A stretch of 64,000 nt of DNA from Pseudomonas poae. Its GTDB lineage: Bacteria > Pseudomonadota > Gammaproteobacteria > Pseudomonadales > Pseudomonadaceae. The notes under the pieces are model-generated. The model did no database searches. It was given only the letters and a program-made list of their open reading frames with translations, and was not told where the DNA came from. Of this stretch, positions 22,529 through 34,059 are shown piece by piece (the first letter of the stretch is position 1; each line of letters starts with the position of its first letter). Both the position numbers and the translations under genes were made by a program. Location of the stretch: assembly GCA_004000515.1 (NCBI GenBank), contig CP034537.1, positions 2,742,001 through 2,806,000 of the forward strand. Direction: 5' to 3'.

Positions 22529-22601
22529 ATCGCAGGCAAGCCAGCTCCCACACTTTGAATTGTGAATCCCTTCAAATGTGGGAGCTGGCTTGCCTGCGAT
22601 A
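22529..22601. repeat. REP pair (REPIN-like inverted repeat)
   Basis: ATCGCAGGCAAGCCAGCTCC and its inverse GGGAGCTGGCTTGCCTGCGA, between the convergent purT and MFS genes. Confidence 0.85.
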
Positions 22602-22609
22602 GCGGTGCA

Positions 22610-23918
22610 TCAGGCAACGCGATTCAAATCATTGTCCCGCGTCTCTTTCAGGCACAGCACAGCAATCAAGCTGAGCAACGCTGCCGCTGACACATACCCG
22701 CCGACATAACTCAGCCCGCCCATCGCCACCAGTTTGGTCGCGAAGAACGGTGCCGCCGAGGCCCCACGATCCCGCCCAGGTTATACGCCGCTGACGCGCC
22801 GGTATAACGCACGCGGGTCGGGAACAATTCCGGCAGCATCGCGCCCATCGGGGCGAAGGTCACACCATCAGGAACAGCTCCAGCGCCAGGAATAGCGCTA
22901 CAGCCCAGGTCGAACCGTGGGTCAGCAGGGGCTCCATGGTGAAGCCCGACAGGATCGCCAGTACCGCGCCAACGATCAGCACCGGTTTGCGCCCGAAGCG
23001 ATCACTGGCCAAGGCTGCCAAGGGCGTCGCCAGGCCCATGAACAACACCGCAAAGCACAGCAGGCCGAGGAAGGTTTCGCGGCTGTAGCCCAGGGTTGAA
23101 ACACCGTAGCTCAGGGAAAATGCGGTGGTGATGTAGAACAGCGCATAACACACCACCATCGATGCAGCGCCCAGCAGCACCGGCAACCAGTGTTGGCTGA
23201 ACAGTTCCACCAGCGGCACTTTGACCGGGGCTTCTTTTGCGACGGCATTGGCAAACACTGGGGTTTCATGAAGCTTGAGCCGCGCATACAAGCCGACCAT
23301 CACCAGCGCAGCGCTTAGGATGAACGGAATGCGCCAGCCCCAGCTGCGGAACTGCTCGTCGCTCAAGCTCATGGCCAGGATCAGGAACAAGCCGTTGGCC
23401 GCCAGGAAACCAATCGACGGGCCCAATTGCGGGAACATGCCGAACCAGGCACGTTTGCCCTTCGGCGCATTTTCGGTCGCCAGCAACGCCGCGCCACCCC
23501 ATTCCCCGCCAAGGCCAAGGCCCTGGCCGAAACGCAGCACACACAGCAGGATCGGCGCCCAGGCCCCGATGCTGTCATAACCCGGCAGCAAGCCGATCAA
23601 CGTGGTGCACACGCCCATCAACAGCAGCGAGGCCACCAGCGTGGATTTACGCCCGATGCGGTCGCCAAAGTGGCCGAACAGCGCTGAACCCAGTGGGCGA
23701 GCGATAAAGGCGATACCGAAGGTCAGGAACGACGCGAGCATCTGCGCGGTGCCGGACGTCTGCGGAAAGAACACCGGGCCGATCACCAGTGCGGCGGCCG
23801 TGGCGTAGATGTAGAAGTCGTAAAACTCAATGGCGGTGCCGACGATGCTTGCGGTGGCAACCCGTGCGGTCGAGTTGGTCGGGGCAGCGGTCGCCGCCTC
23901 GTTATAGGTGGTGCTCAT
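22610..23918 (-). CDS. MFS transporter of the metabolite:H+ symporter (MHS) family (two frameshifts)
   Basis: About 436 residues with twelve predicted membrane segments. Family motifs are ASIVGTAIEFYDFYIYATAA near the start and GHFGDRIGRKSTL between segments 2 and 3, as in ShiA/ProP-type symporters. The substrate is unknown. Two breaks interrupt the last quarter: CC at 22865-22866 should be CCC (restoring LELFLMGVTFAP), and the C4 run 22762-22765 lacks one C (restoring GGIVGASAAPFFAT). The restored frame ends KETRDNDLNRVA with a stop at 22610-22612. Confidence 0.87.
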
Positions 23919-24160
23919 GGCGGTATCCCTGACGGTCTATTGCGCGTTTGGACGCGGATTATTATTGGTCGAACACCCATGGATCAGGGTTGTGCGCGGG
24001 GTGGCTCGGGATGGGAGCGAACACCGGTCAGACACGGTAAAACGGTGCCCGGACGCGTTTAGTGCGGGTAGCACGCGGTCGGGCGGGGCTTTGGTAAGCC
24101 GCAGGGATTATAGGAAGGGGTTTTGAAATACAACAAGAGGGACTGATGCACCGCAAATCA
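23919..24160. other. Intergenic region upstream of the MFS gene
   Basis: The 357 bases between the MFS and CNNM/CBS genes hold the presumed MFS promoter and, at 24161-24254, a REP pair. I see no credible gene in this part; a 72-codon open frame at 23908-24126 lacks a ribosome-binding site and resembles nothing. Confidence 0.5.
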
Positions 24161-24254
24161 AATGTGGGAGCGGGCTTGCTCGCGAAAGCGGTGTGTCAGA
24201 TGGCAAGTTTTTAGCTGATCCACCGCATTCGCGAGCAAGCCCGCTCCCACATTT
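24161..24254. repeat. REP pair (REPIN-like inverted repeat)
   Basis: AATGTGGGAGCGGGCTTGCT continuing into CGCGAA, and the inverse TTCGCGAGCAAGCCCGCTCC, separated by about 40 nt. The GAGCGGGCTTGCTCGCGA subfamily. Confidence 0.88.
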
Positions 24255-24275
24255 CTATCGCGTTGCATCAGATGG

Positions 24276-25513
<1,238 letters not shown>

Positions 25514-25525
25514 GGTAGCTGCCCG

Positions 25526-26339
25526 TCAGATATGCAGGATGTATTCGCGAACCAGCTTGCTGCCGAAATAGGCCAGCATCAGCAGGCAGAAACCCGCAAG
25601 GGTCCAGCGGATCGCCTTGTGCCCACGCCAGCCGAGGCGGTTACGGCCCCACAGCAGCACGCTGAACACCACCCAGGCCAGGCACGCCAGTAGGGTTTTG
25701 TGCACCAGGTGCTGGGCGAACAGGTTTTCGACAAACAGCCAACCGGAGATCAGCGACAGCGACAGCAGCGTCCAGCCCGCCCACAGGAAACCGAACAGCA
25801 GGCTTTCCATGGTTTGCAGCGGCGGAAAGTTCTTGATCAGCCCGGACGGGTGCTTGTGCTTGAGCTGATGGTCCTGCAAGAGCAGGAGGAGCGCCTGGAA
25901 CACCGCGATGGTGAACATGCCGTAGGCCAGGATCGACAGCAGGATGTGGGCGAGGATGCCCGGTTCTTCGTCGATCACCTGCACTGTGCCGGTGGGCGCG
26001 AATTGCGCCAGCAACACCGTCAGCAGCCCCAGGGGGGAATAGCAGGACCAGCAGGTTCTCCACCGGGATGCGATAGCACGCAATCAGCGTCAGGGCGATC
26101 ACGGCAGCGGCGATCAGGCTGGCGGCGCTGAAAAAATCCAGGCCCAGGCCGACCGGCGTCATCAAGTGGGTAAACAGGCTGGCAGCGTGAGCCAGCAGGG
26201 CAAGGACACCAACGCCGACCAGCAGGCGTTTGTCCGCCTTGGTGCCTTGGGCCAGACGAGTGCCCTGATAGAGAGTCGCAGCGGCGTACAAAATGGCGGC
26301 GGCGAGGCTGGGTAGCAAACTGGGTGACAAAGGGAGCAT
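25526..26339 (-). CDS. ypjD: Cytochrome-c-assembly-like inner membrane protein YpjD (frameshifted)
   Basis: About 270 residues, eight hydrophobic segments. It belongs to the CcsA/CcmC-like YpjD family, with FAPTGTVQVIDEEPGILAHI and LLFGFLWAGWTLLSLSLISG. YpjD is paired with the CNNM/CBS protein in many gamma-proteobacteria and is not needed for the main cytochrome c pathway. The frame breaks at the G6 run 26032-26037, one base too many; removal joins LLVLLFP to LGLLTVLLAQF. Divergent from ffh. Confidence 0.88.
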
Positions 26340-26443
26340 AAATCCTGTTAGGCAAGCCCGAAAGGCGCTGAGTTTGGCATACCCCCGCGTAACACGAAAG
26401 ACTCTCAAGCCAGACAGCGGGTGTGCATGGCGGCAGTCTTCGC

Positions 26444-26449
26444 TATAAT
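26444..26449 (+). promoter_or_regulatory. Probable -10 element of the ffh promoter
   Basis: TATAAT about 125 nt upstream of ffh, in the divergent ypjD-ffh region. No clear -35 at the ideal distance. Confidence 0.4.
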
Positions 26450-26574
26450 CCGCGACCTGCCCACGCCGCAGGCTCGCCGAGCGCTGTTTTTAACAGCGAT
26501 TTACCACAGCCTGGGCCGCCATTACCTCGGTCTAACACTGCACTTCGCTGAATTAGGGCCTGAAAGGATCGCGC

Positions 26575-27951
26575 ATGTTTGAAAACTTGACTGACCGTCT
26601 CTCGCAGACGCTGCGCCACGTTACCGGCAAGGCCAAGCTGACCGAGGACAATATTAAAGACACCCTGCGCGAAGTGCGCATGGCGTTGCTGGAAGCCGAC
26701 GTGGCCTTGCCGGTAGTGAAGGACTTCGTCAACTCGGTCAAAGAGCGCGCAGTGGGCACCGAAGTGTCCCGCAGCCTGACCCCGGGCCAGGCGTTCGTGA
26801 AGGTCGTCCAGGCCGAACTCGAAAGCCTCATGGGCGCGGCCAACGAAGACCTGAACCTCAGCGCCGTACCGCCAGCCGTCGTGCTGATGGCGGGTCTGCA
26901 GGGTGCTGGTAAAACCACTACCGCCGGCAAACTGGCGCGCTTCCTTAAAGAGCGCAAGAAGAAGTCCGTGATGGTGGTATCGGCTGACGTCTACCGTCCG
27001 GCGGCTATCAAACAGCTGGAAATGCTCGCGGGCGAAGTGGGCGTGACCTTCTTCCCGTCCGACCTGAGCCAGAAGCCGGTCGACATCGCCAACGCTGCTA
27101 TTAAAGAAGCGAAGCTCAAATTCATCGACGTGGTTATCGTCGATACCGCCGGTCGCCTGCACATCGACGAAGAGATGATGGGCGAGATCAAGGCGCTGCA
27201 TGCTGCGATCAACCCGGTCGAGACGCTGTTCGTGGTCGACGCCATGACCGGCCAGGATGCGGCCAACACCGCCAAGGCCTTCGGCGACGCGCTGCCGCTG
27301 ACCGGCGTGATCCTGACCAAGGTCGACGGCGACGCCCGTGGCGGTGCCGCGCTGTCGGTACGTGCCATCACCGGTAAACCGATCAAGTTCATTGGTATGG
27401 GCGAGAAGAGCGAAGCGCTCGAACCGTTCCACCCAGAGCGTATCGCCTCGCGCATCCTCGGCATGGGTGACGTGCTCAGCCTGATCGAACAGGCCGAAGC
27501 CACGCTCGACAAGGACAAGGCCGACAAACTGGCCAAGAAGCTGAAGAAGGGCAAGGGCTTCGACCTCGAAGACTTCCGCGACCAGCTGCAGCAAATGAAG
27601 AACATGGGCGGCCTTGGCGGCCTGATGGACAAGCTGCCGAACATCGGCGGTGTGAACCTGGCGCAAATGGGCAATGCCCAGGGCGCGGCAGAGAAGCAGT
27701 TCAAGCAGATGGAAGCCATCATCAACTCCATGACCCCGGCCGAGCGCCGCGACCCTGAGCTGATCAGCGGTTCGCGCAAGCGTCGGATCGCCATGGGCTC
27801 CGGCACCCAGGTGCAGGACATCGGTCGCTTGATCAAGCAACACAAGCAGATGCAGAAGATGATGAAGAAATTCTCCGCCAAGGGCGGTATGGCCAAGATG
27901 ATGCGCGGCATGGGCGGTATGTTGCCCGGCGGCGGCATGCCGAAAATGTAA
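26575..27951 (+). CDS. ffh: Signal recognition particle protein
   Basis: A 458-residue GTPase that, with 4.5S RNA, delivers nascent membrane proteins to FtsY. N-domain residues 1-90. The G-domain has GLQGAGKTTTAGKLA (P-loop), VSADVYRPAAIKQL, VDTAGRLHIDEE and TKVDGDARGG. The C-terminal M-domain is rich in methionine (QMKNMGGLGGLMDKL, MRGMGGMLPGGG). Intact and of normal length. Confidence 0.98.
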   Translation: MFENLTDRLSQTLRHVTGKAKLTEDNIKDTLREVRMALLEADVALPVVKDFVNSVKERAVGTEVSRSLTPGQAFVKVVQAELESLMGAANEDLNLSAVPPAVVLMAGLQGAGKTTTAGKLARFLKERKKKSVMVVSADVYRPAAIKQLEMLAGEVGVTFFPSDLSQKPVDIANAAIKEAKLKFIDVVIVDTAGRLHIDEEMMGEIKALHAAINPVETLFVVDAMTGQDAANTAKAFGDALPLTGVILTKVDGDARGGAALSVRAITGKPIKFIGMGEKSEALEPFHPERIASRILGMGDVLSLIEQAEATLDKDKADKLAKKLKKGKGFDLEDFRDQLQQMKNMGGLGGLMDKLPNIGGVNLAQMGNAQGAAEKQFKQMEAIINSMTPAERRDPELISGSRKRRIAMGSGTQVQDIGRLIKQHKQMQKMMKKFSAKGGMAKMMRGMGGMLPGGGMPKM

Positions 27952-27958
27952 AGAATTC

Positions 27959-27981
27959 GAGCAAGAGCCCGCTCTTGCTCC
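27959..27981 (+). terminator. Hairpin after ffh
   Basis: GAGCAAGAGC and the reverse TCTTGCTC form a strong stem 8 nt after the ffh stop. There is no T-run, so the termination mode is uncertain. Confidence 0.45.
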
Positions 27982-28099
27982 GACCCACAGGGATGTGGGA
28001 TCTCCAGCAAACCCGCCGTTGGCGGGGCTGACTCGCCGTTTTAATCGACGGCTCTATAGCAGATCTGAATGGCACGCTGATAGGCGCCAGAAAAGACAT

Positions 28100-28127
28100 T
28101 TGCAAAAGTCCGGATATTCCTTAGAAT
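28100..28127 (+). promoter_or_regulatory. Sigma-70 promoter of the rpsP operon
   Basis: TTGCAA at 28100-28105 and TAGAAT at 28122-28127 with a 16-nt spacer, giving a leader of about 65 nt before rpsP. Confidence 0.6.
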
Positions 28128-28199
28128 ATGCGGCCTTTCGGGCACCTATGCCCGCTGTGCATTTAGATTTGCAGCACCGACTACAGGAACGATGTTCAC

Positions 28200-28451
28200 A
28201 TGCTAACAATCCGTCTTGCCCTTGGCGGCTCCAAAAAGCGCCCGTTTTACCACTTGACCGTAACTGACAGCCGCAACCCACGTGACGGCTCTCACAAGGA
28301 ACAAGTTGGCTTCTTCAACCCGATCGCTCGTGGTCAAGAAGTTCGTCTGTCCGTGAACCAAGAGCGCGTAGCCTACTGGCTGAGCGTTGGTGCACAACCA
28401 TCTGAGCGTGTTGCTCAGCTGTTGAAGGACTCGGCTAAGGCCGCAGCCTGA
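28200..28451 (+). CDS. rpsP: 30S ribosomal protein S16
   Basis: An 83-residue protein with the S16 start [20 protein letters not shown] and [11 protein letters not shown]. First gene of the conserved rpsP-rimM-trmD-rplS operon; rimM starts 5 nt downstream. Confidence 0.98.
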   Translation: MLTIRLALGGSKKRPFYHLTVTDSRNPRDGSHKEQVGFFNPIARGQEVRLSVNQERVAYWLSVGAQPSERVAQLLKDSAKAAA

Positions 28452-28456
28452 GCAAT

Positions 28457-28993
28457 ATGAACGCGACGCCAGCTGTTGCTGATGATTTGATCGTTATCGG
28501 CAAGATCTACTCTGTTCATGGCGTTCGCGGCGAAGTGAAGGTGTATTCCTTTACTGATCCGACTGAAAACCTGTTGCAGTACAAAACCTGGACGCTCAAG
28601 CGCGAAGGTAGTGTGAAACAGGTCGAGCTGGTCAGTGGACGCGGGAGCGACAAGTTCCTGGTCGCTAAGCTCAAGGGTCTTGATGATCGTGAAGAAGCTC
28701 GTCTTCTGGCCGGTTATGAGATCTGCGTGCCGCGCAACCTGTTCCCTGAATTGACCGACGGCGAGTACTACTGGTACCAGCTGGAAGGTCTGAAGGTTAT
28801 TGATCAACTCGGGCAATTGCTCGGGAAAATCGATCATCTTCTGGAAACCGGCGCCAATGATGTAATGGTGGTCAAGCCTTGCGCTGGCAGCCTGGATGAT
28901 CGCGAACGCTTGCTGCCCTATACCGGGCAATGTGTGTTGGCAGTCGACCTGGCAGCGGGCGAGATGAAGGTGGAATGGGACGCGGACTTCTAA
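28457..28993 (+). CDS. rimM: 16S rRNA-processing protein RimM
   Basis: A 178-residue assembly factor that binds S19 in the 30S head during maturation. The N-terminal domain has [20 protein letters not shown]; the C-terminal PRC-barrel has [19 protein letters not shown] and [20 protein letters not shown]. Intact; its stop is 2 nt before the trmD start. Confidence 0.97.
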   Translation: MNATPAVADDLIVIGKIYSVHGVRGEVKVYSFTDPTENLLQYKTWTLKREGSVKQVELVSGRGSDKFLVAKLKGLDDREEARLLAGYEICVPRNLFPELTDGEYYWYQLEGLKVIDQLGQLLGKIDHLLETGANDVMVVKPCAGSLDDRERLLPYTGQCVLAVDLAAGEMKVEWDADF

Positions 28994-28995
28994 GC

Positions 28996-29748
28996 GTGGC
29001 TAATTTGCGCATTGAAGTGATCAGTTTGTTTCCCGAGATGTTTTCCGCCATCAGCGAGTACGGCATCACCAGTCGGGCGGTGAAACAGGGGCTTTTACAG
29101 CTCACCTGTTGGAACCCGCGAGACTACACGACGGATCGACATCACACTGTGGACGATCGCCCATTTGGCGGTGGCCCGGGCATGGTGATGAAGATCAAGC
29201 CCCTGGAAGACGCATTGGCCCAGGCCAAGGCAGCCGCTGGGGAGAAGGCGAAGGTAATTTACCTGTCCCCTCAAGGCCGTCAGCTGAAACAGGCTGCGGT
29301 ACGCGACATGGCGAATGAGGAAGCATTAATCCTGATTGCCGGTCGCTATGAAGGCATTGACGAGCGTTTTATTGATGCTCATGTCGATGAAGAGTGGTCG
29401 ATTGGGGACTATGTCCTGTCTGGCGGCGAGCTGCCGGCGATGGTCCTGATAGATGCGGTTACACGACTGCTGCCTGGAGCTTTAGGGCATGCGGACTCCG
29501 CGGAGGAAGATTCCTTCACGGATGGTTTGCTGGATTGCCCGCACTACACCCGACCGGAGGTGTATGCGGATCAGCGTGTTCCCGACGTATTGCTAAGTGG
29601 CAATCACGCACACATCCGGCGTTGGCGTTTACAGCAGTCCCTTGGTCGGACCTATGAACGACGCGCCGATCTTCTGGAAAGCCGCTCGCTTTCTGGAGAA
29701 GAGAAGAAGCTGCTCGAGGAATACATCCTCGCGCGGGACGATAGTTAA
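28996..29748 (+). CDS. trmD: tRNA (guanine-N1)-methyltransferase
   Basis: About 250 residues. It methylates G37 of tRNAs using S-adenosylmethionine. Knot motifs: [42 protein letters not shown] and [21 protein letters not shown] place the start at GTG 28996 ([16 protein letters not shown]), 2 nt after rimM; an in-frame ATG at 28975 would overlap rimM. Confidence 0.96.
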   Translation: MANLRIEVISLFPEMFSAISEYGITSRAVKQGLLQLTCWNPRDYTTDRHHTVDDRPFGGGPGMVMKIKPLEDALAQAKAAAGEKAKVIYLSPQGRQLKQAAVRDMANEEALILIAGRYEGIDERFIDAHVDEEWSIGDYVLSGGELPAMVLIDAVTRLLPGALGHADSAEEDSFTDGLLDCPHYTRPEVYADQRVPDVLLSGNHAHIRRWRLQQSLGRTYERRADLLESRSLSGEEKKLLEEYILARDDS

Positions 29749-29793
29749 CAACGTATCGATGGTAGGTCCATTGACTTACCTTAGGAGCACAGC

Positions 29794-30144
29794 ATGACTA
29801 ACAAAATCATCCTTGCACTCGAAGCAGAGCAGATGACCAAAGAGATCCCTACCTTTGCCCCGGGCGACACCATTGTCGTTCAGGTGAAAGTGAAGGAAGG
29901 CGACCGTTCGCGTCTGCAAGCGTTCGAAGGCGTGGTAATCGCCAAGCGTAACCGTGGTGTGAACAGTGCTTTCACTGTTCGTAAAATCTCCAACGGTGTT
30001 GGCGTAGAGCGTACTTTCCAGACCTACAGCCCGCAAATCGACAGCATGGCCGTTAAGCGTCGCGGTGACGTACGTAAAGCCAAGCTGTACTACCTGCGTG
30101 ACCTGTCCGGTAAAGCAGCTCGCATCAAGGAAAAACTGGCTTAA
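29794..30144 (+). CDS. rplS: 50S ribosomal protein L19
   Basis: A 116-residue protein with the L19 motifs [18 protein letters not shown] and [21 protein letters not shown] lies just before the ATG. Last gene of the operon, followed by a strong terminator. Confidence 0.98.
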
Positions 30145-30163
30145 GTCCAGCTTCCCGATGCAG

Positions 30164-30191
30164 AAAAAAGCAGCCTACGGGCTGCTTTTTT
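30164..30191 (+). terminator. Rho-independent terminator of the rpsP-rplS operon
   Basis: AAAAAAGCAGCC and GGGCTGCTTTTTT form a stem with a short TAC-containing loop and T-run. It works in principle in both directions. Confidence 0.88.
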
Positions 30192-30226
30192 GTGCCTGAA
30201 ATTTGTCTATTTGCCGGTAATTGTTA

Positions 30227-30639
30227 ATGACCACCCGCCTCGAAGAAATCCAGCGCCGCACCGACCTGTCCGTTACCCATGTGACCAAGGCGGTGTTCCC
30301 GCCGACCACCAATCACCACAACACCCTGTTCGGCGGCACAGCCTTGGCCTGGATGGACGAAGTCTCGTTCATCACCGCCACTCGGTTTTGTCGTTTGCCC
30401 TTGGTGACCGTTTCCACGGACCGTATCGATTTCAATCATGCGATCCCGGCAGGCTCCATCGTTGAGTTGATCGGTCGTGTGATCAAAGTGGGCAACACCA
30501 GCCTCAAGGTTGAAGTGGAAGTGTTCGTCGAGAGCATGAGTGCCGATGGTCGTGAGAGGGCGATCCAGGGGTGTTCAGCTTTGTGGCGATTGATGCCGAT
30601 AAGCGTCCGGTACCGGTGTTGCCTGGGTTTGTTGACTGA
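30227..30639 (+). CDS. Acyl-CoA thioesterase of the YciA/hotdog type (frameshifted near the end)
   Basis: About 137 residues. The hotdog-fold motifs are PTTNHHNTLFGGTALAWMDEV, with the catalytic Asp after GG, and RIDFNHAIPAGSIVEL. Such enzymes hydrolyse medium- or long-chain acyl-CoA. The frame breaks at the G4 run 30568-30571; one more G gives IQGVFSFVAIDADKRPVPVL and a stop at 30637-30639. Without it the frame runs on into the REP sequence. Confidence 0.88.
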
Positions 30640-30658
30640 CCTCAGACCGAGTCGGGCT

Positions 30659-30752
30659 ATCGCAGGCAAGCCAGCTCCCACATTTGACCAATGTCGGTCA
30701 CGAATCAGTGGCCCGACACAAAACCCCTGTGGGAGCTGGCTTGCCTGCGATA
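30659..30752. repeat. REP pair (REPIN-like inverted repeat)
   Basis: ATCGCAGGCAAGCCAGCTCC and its inverse GGGAGCTGGCTTGCCTGCGA about 55 nt apart, between the thioesterase gene and xerD. Confidence 0.87.
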
Positions 30753-30790
30753 GGATCTAACAGACACTACAGTAATCCGCCTGAGCCCCC

Positions 30791-31685
30791 ATGCCCGCCA
30801 TTGACCACCCCTTGATCGACCGCTTCCTCGACGCCTTGTGGCTGGAAAAAGGCCTATCGGACAACACCCGCCAGGCCTACCGCAGCGACCTGGCCCTGTT
30901 CAACGGCTGGCTGCAGGAAAAGAACCTTGAACTGGTCAACGCCGGTCGCGAGCTGATCCTTGATCACCTGGCCTGGCGCCTGGAGCAGAACTACAAACCG
31001 CGCTCTACCGCGCGATTCCTCTCCGGTGTGCGTGGTTTTTATCGCTACCTGCTGCGGGAAAAACTGATCGCCCTTGACCCCACCCTGCAAGTCGACATGC
31101 CGCAACTCGGCAGGCCGTTGCCCAAATCCCTGTCGGAAGCTGACGTCGATGCCTTACTCGCCGCGCCTGACCTGAGCGAAGCCATCGGTCAGCGTGACCG
31201 AGCCATGCTCGAAGTGCTGTATGCCTGCGGTTTGCGCGTAACCGAGTTGATCAGCCTGACCCTGGAGCAAGTCAACCTCCGCCAGGGCGTGCTGCGGGTA
31301 ATGGGCAAGGGCAGCAAGGAGCGGCTGGTGCCAATGGGTGAGGAGGCGATTGTGTGGGTCGAGCGCTACATGCGTGATGCCCGCAATGAGCTGCTCGGCG
31401 GGCGCCCCAGCGATGTGCTGTTTCCCAGCCTGCGTGGCGAGCAGATGACTCGTCAGACCTTCTGGCACCGCATCAAGCATCAGGCCAAAGTTGCCGGGAT
31501 CGGCAAGACCTTGTCGCCTCACACGTTGCGCCACGCATTTGCCACGCATTTGCTCAACCACGGTGCGGATTTGCGCGTTGTGCAAATGCTGCTCGGCCAC
31601 AGCGACTTATCCACAACCCAGATCTATACCCATGTCGCGCGCGCGCTTGCAGGATATGCACGCCAAGCACCATCCACGCGGTTGA
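30791..31685 (+). CDS. xerD: Site-specific tyrosine recombinase XerD (frameshifted near the end)
   Basis: About 298 residues. With XerC it resolves chromosome dimers at dif. The N-terminal core-binding domain spans residues 5-90. Catalytic residues are visible: Arg in YACGLRVTELISL, HTLRHAFATHLL (His-x-x-Arg), LGHSDLSTTQ, and Tyr in IYTHVARA. The frame breaks in the GC-dinucleotide run 31637-31646. Two more bases (one GC unit) restore VARARLQDMHAKHHPRG and the stop at 31683-31685. The gene is adjacent to dsbC, as in other Pseudomonas. Confidence 0.95.
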
Positions 31686-31827
31686 ATAACGCCAATTTAA
31701 GCCGCTGCGGGCTGCCCTGCGGCCCAACTGTGGTAGGCTTTGCCGGTTAGCAAAGGGGACGGCCCAAACCTGTGTTTTCAGTTCAGTGTTCCTGCTCCCG
31801 TCCCTGCATCTGCCTTCAGGAGTTCCC

Positions 31828-32559
31828 ATGCGCTTGACCCAGATTATCGCCGCCGCAGCCATTGCGTTGGTTTCCACTTTTGTTGTCGCCGATGATGCTG
31901 CCGAGCAGACCATCCGCAAGAGCCTGGCCAACCTGCAACTCGACACGCCGATCGAAAGCATCAGCGCAAGCCCGATGGCCGGCCTGTATGAAGTCAAGCT
32001 CAAGGGCAGCCGTGTGCTGTACGCCAGTGCCGATGGCCAGTACATCGTCCAGGGCTACCTGTTCCAGCTCAAAGACGGCAAGCCGGTCAACCTCACCGAG
32101 AAAGCCGAACGCCTGGGCGTGTCCAAGTTGATCAACGGTATTCCGGTGGCCGAAACCGTGGTTTACCCGGCCATCGGCGAGACCAAGACCCACATCACCG
32201 TGTTCACCGACACCACCTGCCCGTACTGCCACAAGCTGCACGCCGAAGTGCCTGCGCTGAACAAGCTGGGCGTGGAAGTGCGCTACGTAGCGTTCCCGCG
32301 CCAGGGCCTGGGCTCGCCAGGTGACGAGCAGTTGCAGGCGGTATGGTGCTCGGCCGATAAAAAAGCAGCCATGGACAAGATGGTCGATGGCAAGGAAATC
32401 AAGGCCGCCAAGTGCGCCAACCCGGTTTCCAAGCAGTTTGCCCTGGGCCAGTCCATTGGCGTGAACGGTACACCGGCCATCGTTTTGGCTGACGGCCAGG
32501 TGATTCCGGGCTACCAGCCGGCTCCACAAGTTGCCAAACTGGCGCTCGGTGCCAAATAA
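31828..32559 (+). CDS. dsbC: Thiol:disulfide isomerase DsbC
   Basis: A 243-residue periplasmic protein. Signal peptide MRLTQIIAAAAIALVSTFVVA, an N-terminal dimerisation domain, then a thioredoxin fold with the CPYC active site in TVFTDTTCPYCHKLHAEVP and the cis-Pro loop GVNGTPAIVL. It rearranges wrong disulfides in exported proteins. The ATG at 31828 has AGGAG at the right distance. A second Cys pair (Cys in VWCSADKK and AAKCANP) is structural. Confidence 0.96.
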   Translation: MRLTQIIAAAAIALVSTFVVADDAAEQTIRKSLANLQLDTPIESISASPMAGLYEVKLKGSRVLYASADGQYIVQGYLFQLKDGKPVNLTEKAERLGVSKLINGIPVAETVVYPAIGETKTHITVFTDTTCPYCHKLHAEVPALNKLGVEVRYVAFPRQGLGSPGDEQLQAVWCSADKKAAMDKMVDGKEIKAAKCANPVSKQFALGQSIGVNGTPAIVLADGQVIPGYQPAPQVAKLALGAK

Positions 32560-32565
32560 ACCAGC

Positions 32566-32670
32566 ATCGTCGAAGCATCGACGATCAAGGCCCGTTGACG
32601 CGTCGACGGGTCGTTAATTGCAAGCCGCAGTCGTGCGGCTGTTTTCCACGGCCGACCTAGCGTCGGCCGT
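32566..32670 (+). other. Four consecutive hairpins between dsbC and hom
   Basis: Four separate near-perfect stems follow one another: 32566-32585 (8 bp, loop AGCA), 32591-32610 (8 bp with one G-U, loop CGCG), 32623-32640 (7 bp, loop GTCG, then GTTTT) and 32648-32670 (9 bp, 5-nt loop). The last ends 5 nt before the GGGGAG ribosome-binding site of hom. They could be a dsbC terminator set, a structured hom leader, or an mRNA stabiliser. No leader peptide rich in Thr or Ile codons is visible. Confidence 0.7.
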
Positions 32671-32688
32671 TTCATGGGGAGTTCTTCA

Positions 32689-33992
32689 GTGAAACCGGTC
32701 AAAGTAGGCATCTGTGGGTTAGGGACCGTCGGTGGCGGCACCTTCAACGTACTTCAGCGTAACGCTGAGGAAATTTCCGCCGTGCAGGGCGTGGGATTGA
32801 AGTGGCACAAATTGCCACGCGTTCGCCAAAGCCTCAGTTCCAAACGACCGGTATTGCGATTACCAACGATGTCTTCGACGTTGCCACCAACCCTGAGATC
32901 GATATCGTTATCGAGCTGGTGGGCGGCTACACCGTGGCCCGCGAGCTGGTGCTCAAGGCCATCGAGAACGGCAAGCACGTGGTCACCGCCAATAAGGCGC
33001 TGATCGCCGTGCACGGCAACGAGATCTTCGCCAAAGCCCGTGAAAAGGGCGTGATCGTAGCGTTCGAAGCCGCCGTGGCCGGTGGTATTCCGGTGATCAA
33101 GGCGATTCGTGAAGGCCTGTCCGCCAACCGCATCAACTGGGTGGCCGGCATCATCAACGGCACCGGTAACTTCATCCTCACTGAAATGCGTGAGAAGGGC
33201 CGTACCTTCGAAGACGTGCTGGCCGAAGCCCAGGCCCTGGGTTACGCCGAAGCCGATCCGACCTTCGACGTGGAGGGCATAGACGCTGCGCACAAGCTGA
33301 CCATCCTGGCGTCCATCGCCTTTGGTATCCCGCTGCAGTTTGACAAGGCCTACACCGAAGGCATCACCAAGCTGACCACAGCCGACGTGAACTACGCCGA
33401 AGCCTTGGGCTACCGCATCAAGCACCTGGGTGTGGCTCGCAGCACGCCAGCGGGTATCGAGTTGCGCGTACACCCGACATTGATCCCGGCCGACCGCTTG
33501 ATCGCCAACGTCAATGGCGTGATGAACGCTGTGATGGTCAACGGTGACGCCGCCGGCTCCACGCTGTTCTATGGCGCTGGTGCTGGCATGGAGCCGACCG
33601 CTTCGTCGGTGATCGCTGACCTGGTGGACGTGGTCCGCGCCATGACCAGCGACCCGGAAAACCGTGTACCGCACCTGGCCTTCCAGCCGGATTCGCTGTC
33701 GGCCCACCCGATCCTGCCGATCGAAGCCTGCGAAAGCGCGTACTACCTGCGCATCCAGGCGCAGGACCACCCAGGCGTGTTGGCCCAGGTCGCGAGCATC
33801 CTGTCGGAGCGCGGTATCAACATAGAGTCGATCATGCAGAAGGAAGTCGAGGAGCAAAACGGCCAGGTGCCGATGATCCTGCTGACCCACCGCGTGCTCG
33901 AACAGCACATGAACGATGCCATCGCCGCCCTGGAAGCCCTGCAAGGTGTGGTCGGTCCAGTGGTGCGCATCCGCGTCGAGCACTTGAACTAA
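32689..33992 (+). CDS. hom: Homoserine dehydrogenase (frameshifted near the start)
   Basis: About 434 residues. It reduces aspartate semialdehyde to homoserine on the way to threonine and methionine. It starts with GTG at 32689 after GGGGAG (VKPVKVGICGLGTVGGGTF, Rossmann motif). Catalytic-domain motifs are VTANKALIAVHG, GIINGTGNFILTEMREKG and YAEADPTFDVEGIDAAHK. The C-terminal ACT domain, YYLRIQAQDHPGVLAQVAS, is the likely site of threonine feedback. The frame breaks at CC 32777-32778; one more C restores AEEISRRAGRGIEVAQIATR. Confidence 0.95.
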
Positions 33993-34059
33993 CCGATTTG
34001 TTTCAGGGGCCCCGTGCGTGCGGCGGCCTCTGTTCGAGAATGTTTTAGAGGAGCCAGTC

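Noticed and set aside
31636..31750. An alternative XerD C-terminus (ending VVGFAG)
   Set aside because: The frame diverges right after the catalytic Tyr region at a GC repeat; the other frame gives the conserved RLQDMHAKHHPRG end.
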